In this document: positions 1 through 4,654 of the stretch, one piece after another
Position numbering within the stretch: position 1 is the first letter of the stretch
Layout: each line of letters starts with the position of its first letter
Assembly: GCA_945869905.1 (NCBI GenBank)
Contig: CAMBQD010000074.1
Coordinates: 1 to 5,750 of the forward strand
DNA: 5,750 nucleotides
Direction: 5' to 3'
Source of the DNA: an uncultured Clostridia bacterium
Lineage (GTDB): Bacteria > Bacillota > Clostridia > Oscillospirales > Acutalibacteraceae
Notes under the pieces: model-generated
Databases searched by the model: none
The model's input: the letters and a program-made list of their open reading frames with translations, nothing else
What the model was told of the DNA's origin: nothing
Position numbers and translations under genes: made by a program

Positions 1-78
1 ATGCTTAATCATTTCCTGAACAGCAGCCCATCCCATATTACCGGTACCGCCGGTAATAAATACAGTTTTCTTTGACAT
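1..78 (-). CDS. NAD-dependent epimerase/dehydratase family protein, N-terminal fragment
   Basis: Only the first 26 codons are present; the gene leaves the window at its left edge. The visible protein reads MSKKTVFITGGTGNMG and then continues WAAVQEMIKH. A beta strand (VFITG) runs into the glycine-rich turn TGGTGNMG, which fits the TGxxGxxG dinucleotide-binding loop of extended short-chain dehydrogenases and NAD-dependent epimerases. The ATG is set by an excellent ribosome-binding site, AAGGAGG on the minus strand at 87-93, 8 bases upstream. It is divergent from metK and has its own promoter (127-155). Family knowledge places such proteins in sugar-nucleotide or other NAD(P)-linked chemistry, but substrate and reaction cannot be told from this fragment. 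The fold class is fairly sure; nothing more specific is. Confidence 0.8.
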   Translation of the reverse strand, partial: MSKKTVFITGGTGNMGWAAVQEMIKH

Positions 79-126
79 TAATTTTTCCTCCTTAAAATGT
101 GCCTAAACACATATACGTACAATTAA

Positions 127-155
127 ATTATAAACTAATTGGCAATAAATTGCAA
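127..155 (-). promoter_or_regulatory. Sigma-A-type promoter of the epimerase-like gene
   Basis: On the minus strand TTGCAA (150-155) is followed after exactly 17 bases by a perfect TATAAT (127-132). Transcription would start near 120 and give a leader of about 40 bases containing the AAGGAGG site. The -10 is perfect and the -35 matches 4 of 6 positions. The region is AT-rich, so chance matches are possible, but spacing and location both fit. Confidence 0.6.
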
Positions 156-233
156 CATATAAATGGAAAATATAAAATATTTATAAATTTTTAGAATATA
201 CAATATTTAGTGTCCAAAAATTAATAAATACTG
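156..233. other. AT-rich intergenic stretch with no recognised content
   Basis: This is the middle of the 350-base gap between the two divergent genes, lying between the two promoters. It is almost entirely A and T. I see no open frame with a ribosome-binding site, no convincing hairpin and no repeat array. It may act only as AT-rich upstream DNA for the metK promoter. Confidence 0.4.
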
Positions 234-262
234 TTGACAAGTGTATATCTTTGATGTATTAT
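234..262 (+). promoter_or_regulatory. Sigma-A-type promoter of metK
   Basis: A perfect -35 TTGACA (234-239) is separated by 17 bases from TATTAT (257-262), a 5-of-6 match to the -10 consensus. The predicted start near 269 lies about 12 bases before the first riboswitch stem, as expected for a riboswitch leader transcript. The strong promoter implies that control is mainly by transcription termination downstream. Confidence 0.8.
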
Positions 263-280
263 TATGTAAAACTGAATATG

Positions 281-371
281 CTTATCAAGAGTGGCTGAGG
301 GACTGGCCCTGTGATGCCACAGCAACCTGCGTTTTGTAAGGTGCTAATACCTGCGTAATCCGAGTGATGAG
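281..371 (+). promoter_or_regulatory. SAM-I (S-box) riboswitch aptamer
   Basis: This RNA senses S-adenosylmethionine and controls metK. The conserved S-box landmarks are present in order. P1 is CTTATCA (281-287) pairing with TGATGAG (365-371). Next comes the AGAG joining segment, then P2 with GTGG (291-294) pairing with CCAC (317-320). P2 is interrupted by the kink-turn region and the GAGGGACTGGCCC core (297-309). Then GCAACC (322-327) and AGGTGCTAA (339-347) flank P3, with ACCT (325-328) pairing with AGGT (339-342). A short P4 involves roughly 351-364. The GG of the P2 loop (305-306) can pair with CC at 350-351, matching the family pseudoknot. Its place between promoter and metK, followed by a terminator, fits an OFF switch in which bound SAM stabilises P1. 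Confidence 0.95.
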
Positions 372-388
372 GTTATTTATTAACACAT
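367..388 (+). promoter_or_regulatory. Candidate antiterminator of the SAM-I switch
   Basis: ATG (367-369) can pair with CAT (386-388) and GTTA (372-375) with TAAC (381-384), leaving a small internal loop and a 5-base apical loop. This stem uses most of the P1 3' strand (365-371) and the terminator 5' arm (382-390). It therefore excludes both P1 and the terminator. That is the usual S-box layout: antiterminator without SAM, P1 plus terminator with SAM. The stem is short and was found by hand, with no folding energy calculated. Confidence 0.55.
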
Positions 389-408
389 ACTTGGGTATGT
401 GTTTTTTT
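382..408 (+). terminator. Riboswitch-controlled intrinsic terminator before metK
   Basis: AACACATAC (382-390) and GTATGTGTT (395-403) form a perfect 9-bp stem with a TTGG loop. The stem runs into seven T residues (402-408). It lies between the SAM-I aptamer and the metK ribosome-binding site, so it is the expression platform: when it forms, transcription stops before metK. Confidence 0.92.
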
Positions 409-428
409 ATTTAAAGGGAGGATTTTTT

Positions 429-1607
429 ATGTCAAAGTTTTTATTTACAAGCGAATCAGTTACAAAGGGACATCCCGATAAAATTTGTGACCAGATTTCA
501 GATGCAATATTAGATGAAATGCTTAAGCAAGACCCAATGAGCCGTGTTGCCTGTGAAACCACATGTACCACCGGTCAGGTGCTTGTTATGGGTGAAATCA
601 CCACAAATGCTCAGGTTGATATCCCTGCAATTGTTCGTAAAACAGTTTGTGAAATCGGTTATGACGATGACAAAAAAGGCTTTAACGGAAACACCTGTGC
701 GGTTCTCACTGCACTTGACAAGCAGTCTACAGACATTGCAATGGGTGTTGACAAATCCTATGAGCTTAAAAATGCCGAGGAGGATGAGTATAACCTCAAC
801 GGCGCCGGCGACCAGGGTATGATGTTTGGCTTTGCCTGTGACGAAACAGAGGAGCTTATGCCCCTTCCTATCAGTCTTGCTCATAAGCTTGCAGTTAAGC
901 TTACTGAGGTTAGAGAAAACGGAACCCTGCCTTATCTCTATGCCGACGGCAAAACACAGGTTACAGTTGAGTATGAGGATGATGTACCCGTAAAGGTAAC
1001 AACTGTTGTTGTTTCAAGCCAGCACAGCGCCGATGTTGAGCTTTCTCAGCTTCGCGAGGATATTATTGAAAAGGTAATCAAAACAACAATTCCGGCTGAT
1101 CTCATTGATGACAGCACCACATATTTTGTTAATCCCACAGGCAGATTTGTTATCGGTGGTCCTAACGGTGACTCAGGACTTACGGGAAGAAAAATTATTG
1201 TTGACACCTACGGCGGATATGCACGTCACGGCGGCGGAGCATTTAGCGGTAAGGATCCGACAAAGGTTGACAGAAGTGCCGCCTACGCCGCGCGTTGGGT
1301 TGCTAAGAATATTGTTGCGTCAGGTCTTGCAAAGAAATGCGAGGTTGAGCTTGCATATGCAATAGGCGTTGCAAAGCCTGTATCGGTTATGGTTGACACC
1401 TTCGGAACAAGCACGGTTTCCGATGAAAAAATAAGTGAAATTGTAAATAAGGTATTTGACCTAAGACCGTCAGCAATTATAAACAGACTTGACCTTAGAA
1501 AGCCTATTTACAAACAGCTTGCCGCATACGGCCATATGGGCAGGGAAGATTTGAACGTTTCCTGGGAAAAGACCGATATGGTTGATGAAATTAAAAAATA
1601 CTTATAA
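429..1607 (+). CDS. metK: S-adenosylmethionine synthetase (methionine adenosyltransferase)
   Basis: It makes S-adenosylmethionine from ATP and L-methionine, releasing phosphate and pyrophosphate; it is cytoplasmic and a homotetramer in characterised relatives. The product is 392 residues, a normal length. Recognisable motifs are GHPDKICDQISDAILDE (14-30, with the conserved active-site His15 and Asp17), the family signature GAGDQGMMFG (125-134), NPTGRFVIGGPNGDSGLTGR (235-254) and the glycine-rich GGGAFSGKDPTKVDRS (268-283). The C-terminal AYGHMGRED segment is also typical. The start is the ATG at 429, which has GGGAGG (416-421) 7 bases upstream and gives the family N-terminus MSKFLFTSES. An in-frame ATG at 399 lies inside the terminator and is not used. 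The gene is expressed from the promoter at 234-262 under the SAM-I switch, a feedback loop on its own product. It appears monocistronic, ending at the hairpin at 1616-1644. Confidence 0.98.
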   Translation: MSKFLFTSESVTKGHPDKICDQISDAILDEMLKQDPMSRVACETTCTTGQVLVMGEITTNAQVDIPAIVRKTVCEIGYDDDKKGFNGNTCAVLTALDKQSTDIAMGVDKSYELKNAEEDEYNLNGAGDQGMMFGFACDETEELMPLPISLAHKLAVKLTEVRENGTLPYLYADGKTQVTVEYEDDVPVKVTTVVVSSQHSADVELSQLREDIIEKVIKTTIPADLIDDSTTYFVNPTGRFVIGGPNGDSGLTGRKIIVDTYGGYARHGGGAFSGKDPTKVDRSAAYAARWVAKNIVASGLAKKCEVELAYAIGVAKPVSVMVDTFGTSTVSDEKISEIVNKVFDLRPSAIINRLDLRKPIYKQLAAYGHMGREDLNVSWEKTDMVDEIKKYL

Positions 1608-1615
1608 AATAAATG

Positions 1616-1644
1616 AAAGCTCCTTGAATTTCAAGGAGCTTTTT
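1616..1644 (+). terminator. Intrinsic terminator of metK, possibly bidirectional
   Basis: AAAGCTCCTTGA (1616-1627) pairs with TCAAGGAGCTTT (1631-1642), a perfect 12-bp stem with a three-base loop, followed by T residues to 1644. It begins 8 bases after the metK stop. It lies between convergent metK and proC, whose stop is at 1646-1648. In the proC direction the hairpin is followed by TTTCATTTATTTT, so it could end both transcripts. Confidence 0.9.
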
Positions 1645-1645
1645 C

Positions 1646-2443
1646 TTACAGCTTTTTATCTTTATCAAGTGATTTATTTACTGCATTGTGAACTGCATTT
1701 TCAAAGCCGTCCGCCTGCAATGACATCACACCCTCAATAGTTGTTCCGCCGGGTGAACAAACATTGTCAATAAGCCTCCAGGGATGCTCGTCACTTTCCA
1801 AAATCATCTTGGCACTGCCGTATACGGTCTGTGCCGCAATTTTAAGGGCGTCTTCCTTTTTCATTCCGTTTTCAACACCGGCCCTTGCAAGTGCGTCAAT
1901 AAACATATATGAAAAAGCAGGAGCGCATCCGCCAAGCACTCCGAAAAGGGGAAATGCTCCTTCATCAAGGCATATAACCTTTCCGATGCAGTTAAGGAGC
2001 ATCTCAACGTCTGCTTTGTCATTATCAGTTACGCAATCGTTAAAGCAATATGCACTGATTGCCTCTGTAACCTTTGCATTTATATTAGGCATTACTCTGA
2101 CAATTCTTGCCTTATCTGTCAAAGAACCTTCTAAATATTGAATGGTTTTTCCTGCGGCAATGGAAATAATAAGCGGATTTCTTTCTTTAACTTCAGAGTC
2201 AATTTTCTTAAGCACTGAAGAAATAACATTTGGCTTAACGGCAAGAAATACAATTTCAGCATTATTAACCACATCTGCTTCATCAGTACATATGTTAGCG
2301 TAAAAGGTATTTTTTGCATTTTCACAGGCAGGGGAGAATACGTCGTAAACATATACGTCCTCACCGCTGATTTTTCCGCTTAAAGTAATTCCTTTGATAA
2401 TTGCTGTGGCCATATTGCCGCAGCCGATAAAACCTATTTTCAT
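1646..2443 (-). CDS. proC: Pyrroline-5-carboxylate reductase
   Basis: It catalyses the last step of proline synthesis, reduction of 1-pyrroline-5-carboxylate to L-proline with NAD(P)H, in the cytoplasm. The 265-residue product has the usual family length. The N-terminal Rossmann domain shows IGFIGCGNMATAI (3-15), the FLAVKP strand (66-71) and RVMPN (116-120). The C-terminal dimerisation and active-site domain shows GGCAPAFSYMFIDALARAGV (171-190) and CSPGGTTIEG (229-238). GGCAPA stands where many relatives have SGSGPA or GCSPA. I chose the ATG at 2441-2443 because AAAGGA (2452-2457) sits 8 bases upstream. An in-frame ATG at 2450-2452 would overlap that site and add only MYN. The gene has its own promoter (2473-2501), follows spoIIID on the same strand, and converges on metK. 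No proA or proB is visible. Confidence 0.95.
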   Translation of the reverse strand: MKIGFIGCGNMATAIIKGITLSGKISGEDVYVYDVFSPACENAKNTFYANICTDEADVVNNAEIVFLAVKPNVISSVLKKIDSEVKERNPLIISIAAGKTIQYLEGSLTDKARIVRVMPNINAKVTEAISAYCFNDCVTDNDKADVEMLLNCIGKVICLDEGAFPLFGVLGGCAPAFSYMFIDALARAGVENGMKKEDALKIAAQTVYGSAKMILESDEHPWRLIDNVCSPGGTTIEGVMSLQADGFENAVHNAVNKSLDKDKKL

Positions 2444-2472
2444 ATTATACATCCTTTATATAATGATATTTA

Positions 2473-2501
2473 ATTCTATCACTATATGATTAAAAATGCA
2501 A
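2473..2501 (-). promoter_or_regulatory. Sigma-A-type promoter of proC with extended -10
   Basis: On the minus strand TTGCAT (2496-2501) is followed after 17 bases by TAGAAT (2473-2478). TGA immediately before the -10 gives the extended TGnTAGAAT form. Transcription would start near 2466, about 23 bases before the proC ATG. The promoter fits exactly in the 64-base gap after the spoIIID stop. No terminator is visible in that gap, so read-through from spoIIID is also possible. Confidence 0.65.
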
Positions 2502-2507
2502 ATAAAA

Positions 2508-2762
2508 TTATCGCCTAAGCTCACTGTATTTTTTCTTAGTTGCCATCCCGCCTCTGATATGCCTTTGTGCCTTGTTTTCATCAAGCACCTCTTTTACTTC
2601 ACTGCAAAGTAAAGGATTGATAACAGAAAGCCTTTTAGTTACATCATTATGTACTGTGGATTTGCTTATACCGAAAACCATTGCAGCCTGGCGAACGGTT
2701 GCCCTTGTTTCCACAATATAATGTCCCAAATCAATACATCTTTTCTCAACATTACCAATCAA
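2508..2762 (-). CDS. spoIIID: Sporulation transcription factor SpoIIID (stage III sporulation protein D)
   Basis: SpoIIID is a small DNA-binding protein that activates and represses mother-cell genes after engulfment in spore formers. This 84-residue product matches the family along its length: GHYIVETRATVRQAA (13-27); a helix-turn-helix at about 22-45 containing FGISKSTVHNDVTKRL; SVINPLLCSEVKEVLDENK (46-64); and the basic C-terminal patch RHIRGGMATKKKY (67-79), which contacts DNA in the Bacillus protein. The start codon is TTG (2760-2762). It is supported by AAGGTG (2770-2775) 7 bases upstream and by an N-terminus of the same length as I recall for Bacillus subtilis SpoIIID; no in-frame ATG lies nearby. 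It sits alone between a terminator (2801-2844) and the proC promoter. It marks the organism as a likely spore former. Confidence 0.96.
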   Translation of the reverse strand: MIGNVEKRCIDLGHYIVETRATVRQAAMVFGISKSTVHNDVTKRLSVINPLLCSEVKEVLDENKAQRHIRGGMATKKKYSELRR

Positions 2763-2782
2763 GTGTTTTCACCTTCCTCAGT

Positions 2783-2815
2783 AATGTATATGTAAACAGT
2801 AAAAAAAAATAACCC
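2783..2815 (-). promoter_or_regulatory. Candidate sigma-E promoter of spoIIID
   Basis: In Bacillus subtilis spoIIID is transcribed by sigma-E, whose boxes are roughly GKMATATT and CATACAMT with 14-15 bases between. On the minus strand two overlapping readings each match 6 of 8 positions at both boxes with a 15-base spacer. One is GTTATTTT (2806-2813) with TATACATT (2783-2790); the other is GGGTTATT (2808-2815) with CATATACA (2785-2792). The start would fall near 2776-2778, only about 15 bases before the TTG codon, so the leader is very short. AT-rich DNA makes chance matches likely. The call rests on sequence and expected biology together. Confidence 0.4.
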
Positions 2816-2844
2816 TGTACATTTTTTTTATTTAATGTACAGGG
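2801..2844 (-). terminator. Intrinsic terminator after the lipocalin-like gene
   Basis: Read on the minus strand, CCCTGTACATT (2834-2844) pairs with AATGTACAGGG (2813-2823), a perfect 11-bp stem with a 10-base AT loop. It is followed by TTATTTTTTTTT (2801-2812). It lies just past the stop at 2851-2853 and ends the prs/lipocalin-like transcription unit. Its T tract overlaps the candidate -35 region of spoIIID. Confidence 0.9.
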
Positions 2845-2850
2845 CTTTTA

Positions 2851-3354
2851 TTATTCTTTTTCGGTAGTTGCTTGCTGACTTTCCTTCAGCTCGCCTATAA
2901 GGTCAGCCAAGGATTTTTGGTTAAGCTCATCAACTCTGTCATATGCGCTTACCTCCTTGGTTTCAGCCTCCTCACCGTCCTCCTCGTAAAGCGTAAGTGA
3001 AAGCTCTTTTTCATTAACCTTGAACTTATATACAATTTCCTTTGCGGTTGAAGGATTATTCAGTGTAAGCTTGTTTCCGTCAATCTCATAATTTCCTGAA
3101 AAATTAGCGGTGGAAATATATGAGTCGTATGTACCGTCCTCGTAAAAAACAAACGCAGACAGTCCGGGATTTTTCTGACTTTGCCATTTGCCGACGATTT
3201 GTTCTTCATTGCCGGAAAAGATGCTCTTTGCAGCCTCCGATGGATTTTGGTCAGTTGATACGCAGTATATTGAGCCTGCGGCAATCAGAATAACTAAAAC
3301 AGCAGCAACGACAATAGCAATTATTTTTGGAACGGAAAGCTTTTTTACAGCCAT
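2851..3354 (-). CDS. Membrane-anchored protein with a lipocalin-like domain, function unknown
   Basis: The product is 167 residues. A short basic N-terminus (MAVKKLSVPK) leads into one hydrophobic segment, about 11-32, which should be an N-in, C-out anchor or an uncleaved signal. A linker follows, then a small beta-rich domain at about 52-124 with the pattern IVGKWQ ... FVFYEDGTYDSY ... FSGNYEIDGNKLTL. This pattern resembles short lipocalin-like families (DUF5640 type) common in Bacillota surface proteins. The tail (125-167) is acidic and polar, without a sortase motif. A Cys at 31 is preceded by SIY, which is not a lipobox, so I do not call it a lipoprotein. The ribosome-binding site AAAGGAGG (3362-3369) is very strong. 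The ATG shares one base with the prs stop (TAATG), so the two genes are cotranscribed and probably translationally coupled. Ligand and role are unknown. Confidence 0.8.
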   Translation of the reverse strand: MAVKKLSVPKIIAIVVAAVLVILIAAGSIYCVSTDQNPSEAAKSIFSGNEEQIVGKWQSQKNPGLSAFVFYEDGTYDSYISTANFSGNYEIDGNKLTLNNPSTAKEIVYKFKVNEKELSLTLYEEDGEEAETKEVSAYDRVDELNQKSLADLIGELKESQQATTEKE

Positions 3355-4538
3355 TATTTCGCCTCCTTTAAACCTTTTTTAACAAGAAGATTGTTAATTC
3401 TTTCTGAAGAATCAAGAAGTGATGAAACAGACATATCGTGATTAAGTGTATCAATCAAATATGCTGTATACTTTGAAAGCTCAACGCTTACATACCATTC
3501 TCTGCCTAAAAGCTCAGGCGACTGATAAACACCGTTAGTAGTAAATACTCTGTCAAATACGCCGTCGGCATATGCCTTGTCAAATACGTCAAGACCGTTA
3601 CAGAAAAGACCGAAGGTGGTGCAAACAAAAATTCTGCCGCAGCCAAGCAGCTTAAGCTTGCTGGCAACCTCAAGCATTGATTCACCTGAGGAAATCATAT
3701 CGTCAACTATGATAATGTCCTTGTCCTTAACGGAGTCACCCAAGTACTGATGCTCAACAATAGGATTACGGCCGTTAACAATTTTTGTATAGTCACGTCT
3801 TTTATAAAACATTCCCAGATTAACTCCAAGCTGAGTTGCAAAATAAATACATCTGTGCATTGCACCCTCGTCAGGAGAAATAATCATAAGATGGTCAGGG
3901 TCAATTGAGAGGTCGCTGACATTATTTACAACAGCCTTAATCATCTGATAGGTTGGCATAACGTTTTCAAAGGAATGATTTGGGATGGAATTTTGTACTC
4001 TTTGGTCATGAGCGTCAAAAGTGATGATGTTGTCAACACCTAACTCAACTAATTCCTGCAAAGCCATAGCGCAGTCAAGTGATTCACGTGCGGCCCTCTT
4101 GTGCTGTCTGCCCTCATAAAGCATTGGCATAATTACCGATACTCTTTTAGGCTTTGATGATAAGGCATGAATAACTCTTTTTACGTCTGCAAAATGGTCA
4201 TCAGGGGATTTAGGAACGGTCATACCGTACATATTATATGTACAGCTATAGTTAAATACATCTGCAACGATATAAATGTCATAGCCGCGTACGGTTTCTG
4301 CAATAACGCCCTTGCCTTCACCACTGCCGAAACGGGGAACAGATACATTTATTTTATATGTATCACGCTGGTATCCGAAAAATGCAACGTTTTGCTGATG
4401 CTCGGTAGCCTGAGTTTTTCTCCACTGAACAAGATACCTGTCAATCTTGTCTGTGAGCGCCTCACAACCGGGCATACCGATAATACCAAGCGGTCCTACG
4501 GGAATTGTGTTAATGCTTTCTGCTGTTTGTCTAGCCAT
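3354..4538 (-). CDS. prs: Ribose-phosphate pyrophosphokinase (PRPP synthetase), divergent long form
   Basis: It transfers pyrophosphate from ATP to ribose 5-phosphate to give PRPP, the precursor for purines, pyrimidines, NAD, histidine and tryptophan. It is cytoplasmic. Motifs in order are MPMLYEGRQHKRAARES (137-153, standing where classical enzymes have PYxGYARQDRK), ITFDAHDQR (172-180, equivalent to the VDLHADQ segment with its catalytic His), IISPDEGAMHR (219-229, equivalent to SPDxGG) and the PRPP-binding loop IIIVDDMISSGES (275-287). At 394 residues it is clearly longer than the 310-320 of classical Prs, with about 50 extra N-terminal residues (by eye). I recall similar long versions annotated in clostridia. 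The ATG has GGAG (4551-4554) 12 bases upstream, a rather long spacing. Transcription comes from the promoter at 4574-4602. The stop overlaps the start of the next gene. Exact activity is inferred from family membership. Confidence 0.9.
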   Translation of the reverse strand: MARQTAESINTIPVGPLGIIGMPGCEALTDKIDRYLVQWRKTQATEHQQNVAFFGYQRDTYKINVSVPRFGSGEGKGVIAETVRGYDIYIVADVFNYSCTYNMYGMTVPKSPDDHFADVKRVIHALSSKPKRVSVIMPMLYEGRQHKRAARESLDCAMALQELVELGVDNIITFDAHDQRVQNSIPNHSFENVMPTYQMIKAVVNNVSDLSIDPDHLMIISPDEGAMHRCIYFATQLGVNLGMFYKRRDYTKIVNGRNPIVEHQYLGDSVKDKDIIIVDDMISSGESMLEVASKLKLLGCGRIFVCTTFGLFCNGLDVFDKAYADGVFDRVFTTNGVYQSPELLGREWYVSVELSKYTAYLIDTLNHDMSVSSLLDSSERINNLLVKKGLKEAK

Positions 4539-4573
4539 AAGTTTATAAAACTCCTCTCAAATTTTACACGCAT

Positions 4574-4602
4574 ATTCTACAACAAATTAATATTGTTGTA
4601 AA
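4574..4602 (-). promoter_or_regulatory. Sigma-A-type promoter of the prs transcription unit
   Basis: On the minus strand TTTACA (4597-4602, 5 of 6 to consensus) and TAGAAT (4574-4579, 5 of 6) are exactly 17 bases apart. The start would be near 4567, about 29 bases before the prs ATG. It is the only convincing promoter in the 116-base gap after the YfhO-like gene and should also serve the overlapping lipocalin-like gene. Confidence 0.75.
4578..4600. repeat. Perfect inverted repeat inside the prs promoter, candidate operator
   Basis: TACAACAA (4578-4585) and TTGTTGTA (4593-4600) form a perfect 8-bp inverted repeat with a 7-base AT spacer. Half-site centres are 15 bases apart, in the range expected for a dimeric regulator. 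The repeat fills the -35/-10 spacer and overlaps both hexamers, so a bound protein would block RNA polymerase. A related element, TTGTAGAA (4611-4618), is the exact inverse of TTCTACAA (4575-4582). No T tract follows on either side, so it is not a terminator. The regulator is unknown. Confidence 0.55.
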
Positions 4603-4654
4603 TAACTAAATTGTAGAAAAATGATTTTTTTAGCCGTAAACCAAACGGAGAATT

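Noticed and set aside
97..112. Small hairpin ATGTG-N6-CACAT in the leader of the epimerase-like gene
   Set aside because: Five base pairs without a T tract or aptamer-like conserved bases; expected by chance in DNA of this composition.
399..428. Upstream in-frame ATG that would lengthen MetK by 10 residues
   Set aside because: It lies inside the 3' arm of the riboswitch terminator, has no ribosome-binding site, and would add non-family residues. The ATG at 429 has a good site 7 bases upstream.
510..884. Open frame of 124 codons on the minus strand inside metK
   Set aside because: It is opposite a highly conserved gene, has no sensible ribosome-binding site, and its translation resembles no known protein.
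2444..2452. Alternative ATG at 2450-2452 for ProC
   Set aside because: It overlaps the AAAGGA ribosome-binding site and adds only MYN before the family-typical MKIGFIG start.
3256..3268. Possible lipobox at Cys31 of the lipocalin-like protein
   Set aside because: The residues before Cys are SIY, which do not fit the small-residue lipobox pattern, so it is treated as a plain membrane anchor.
4167..4601. Open frame of 144 codons on the plus strand across the prs 5' end and promoter
   Set aside because: It is antisense to conserved prs coding sequence, rich in Cys and Asn in an unusual way, and shows no family motif.
4632..4650. Possible terminator after the YfhO-like gene (CCGT/ACGG hairpin)
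   Set aside because: The stem is only 4 bp and no T tract follows in the direction of transcription; an A run follows instead. How this transcript ends is not visible.
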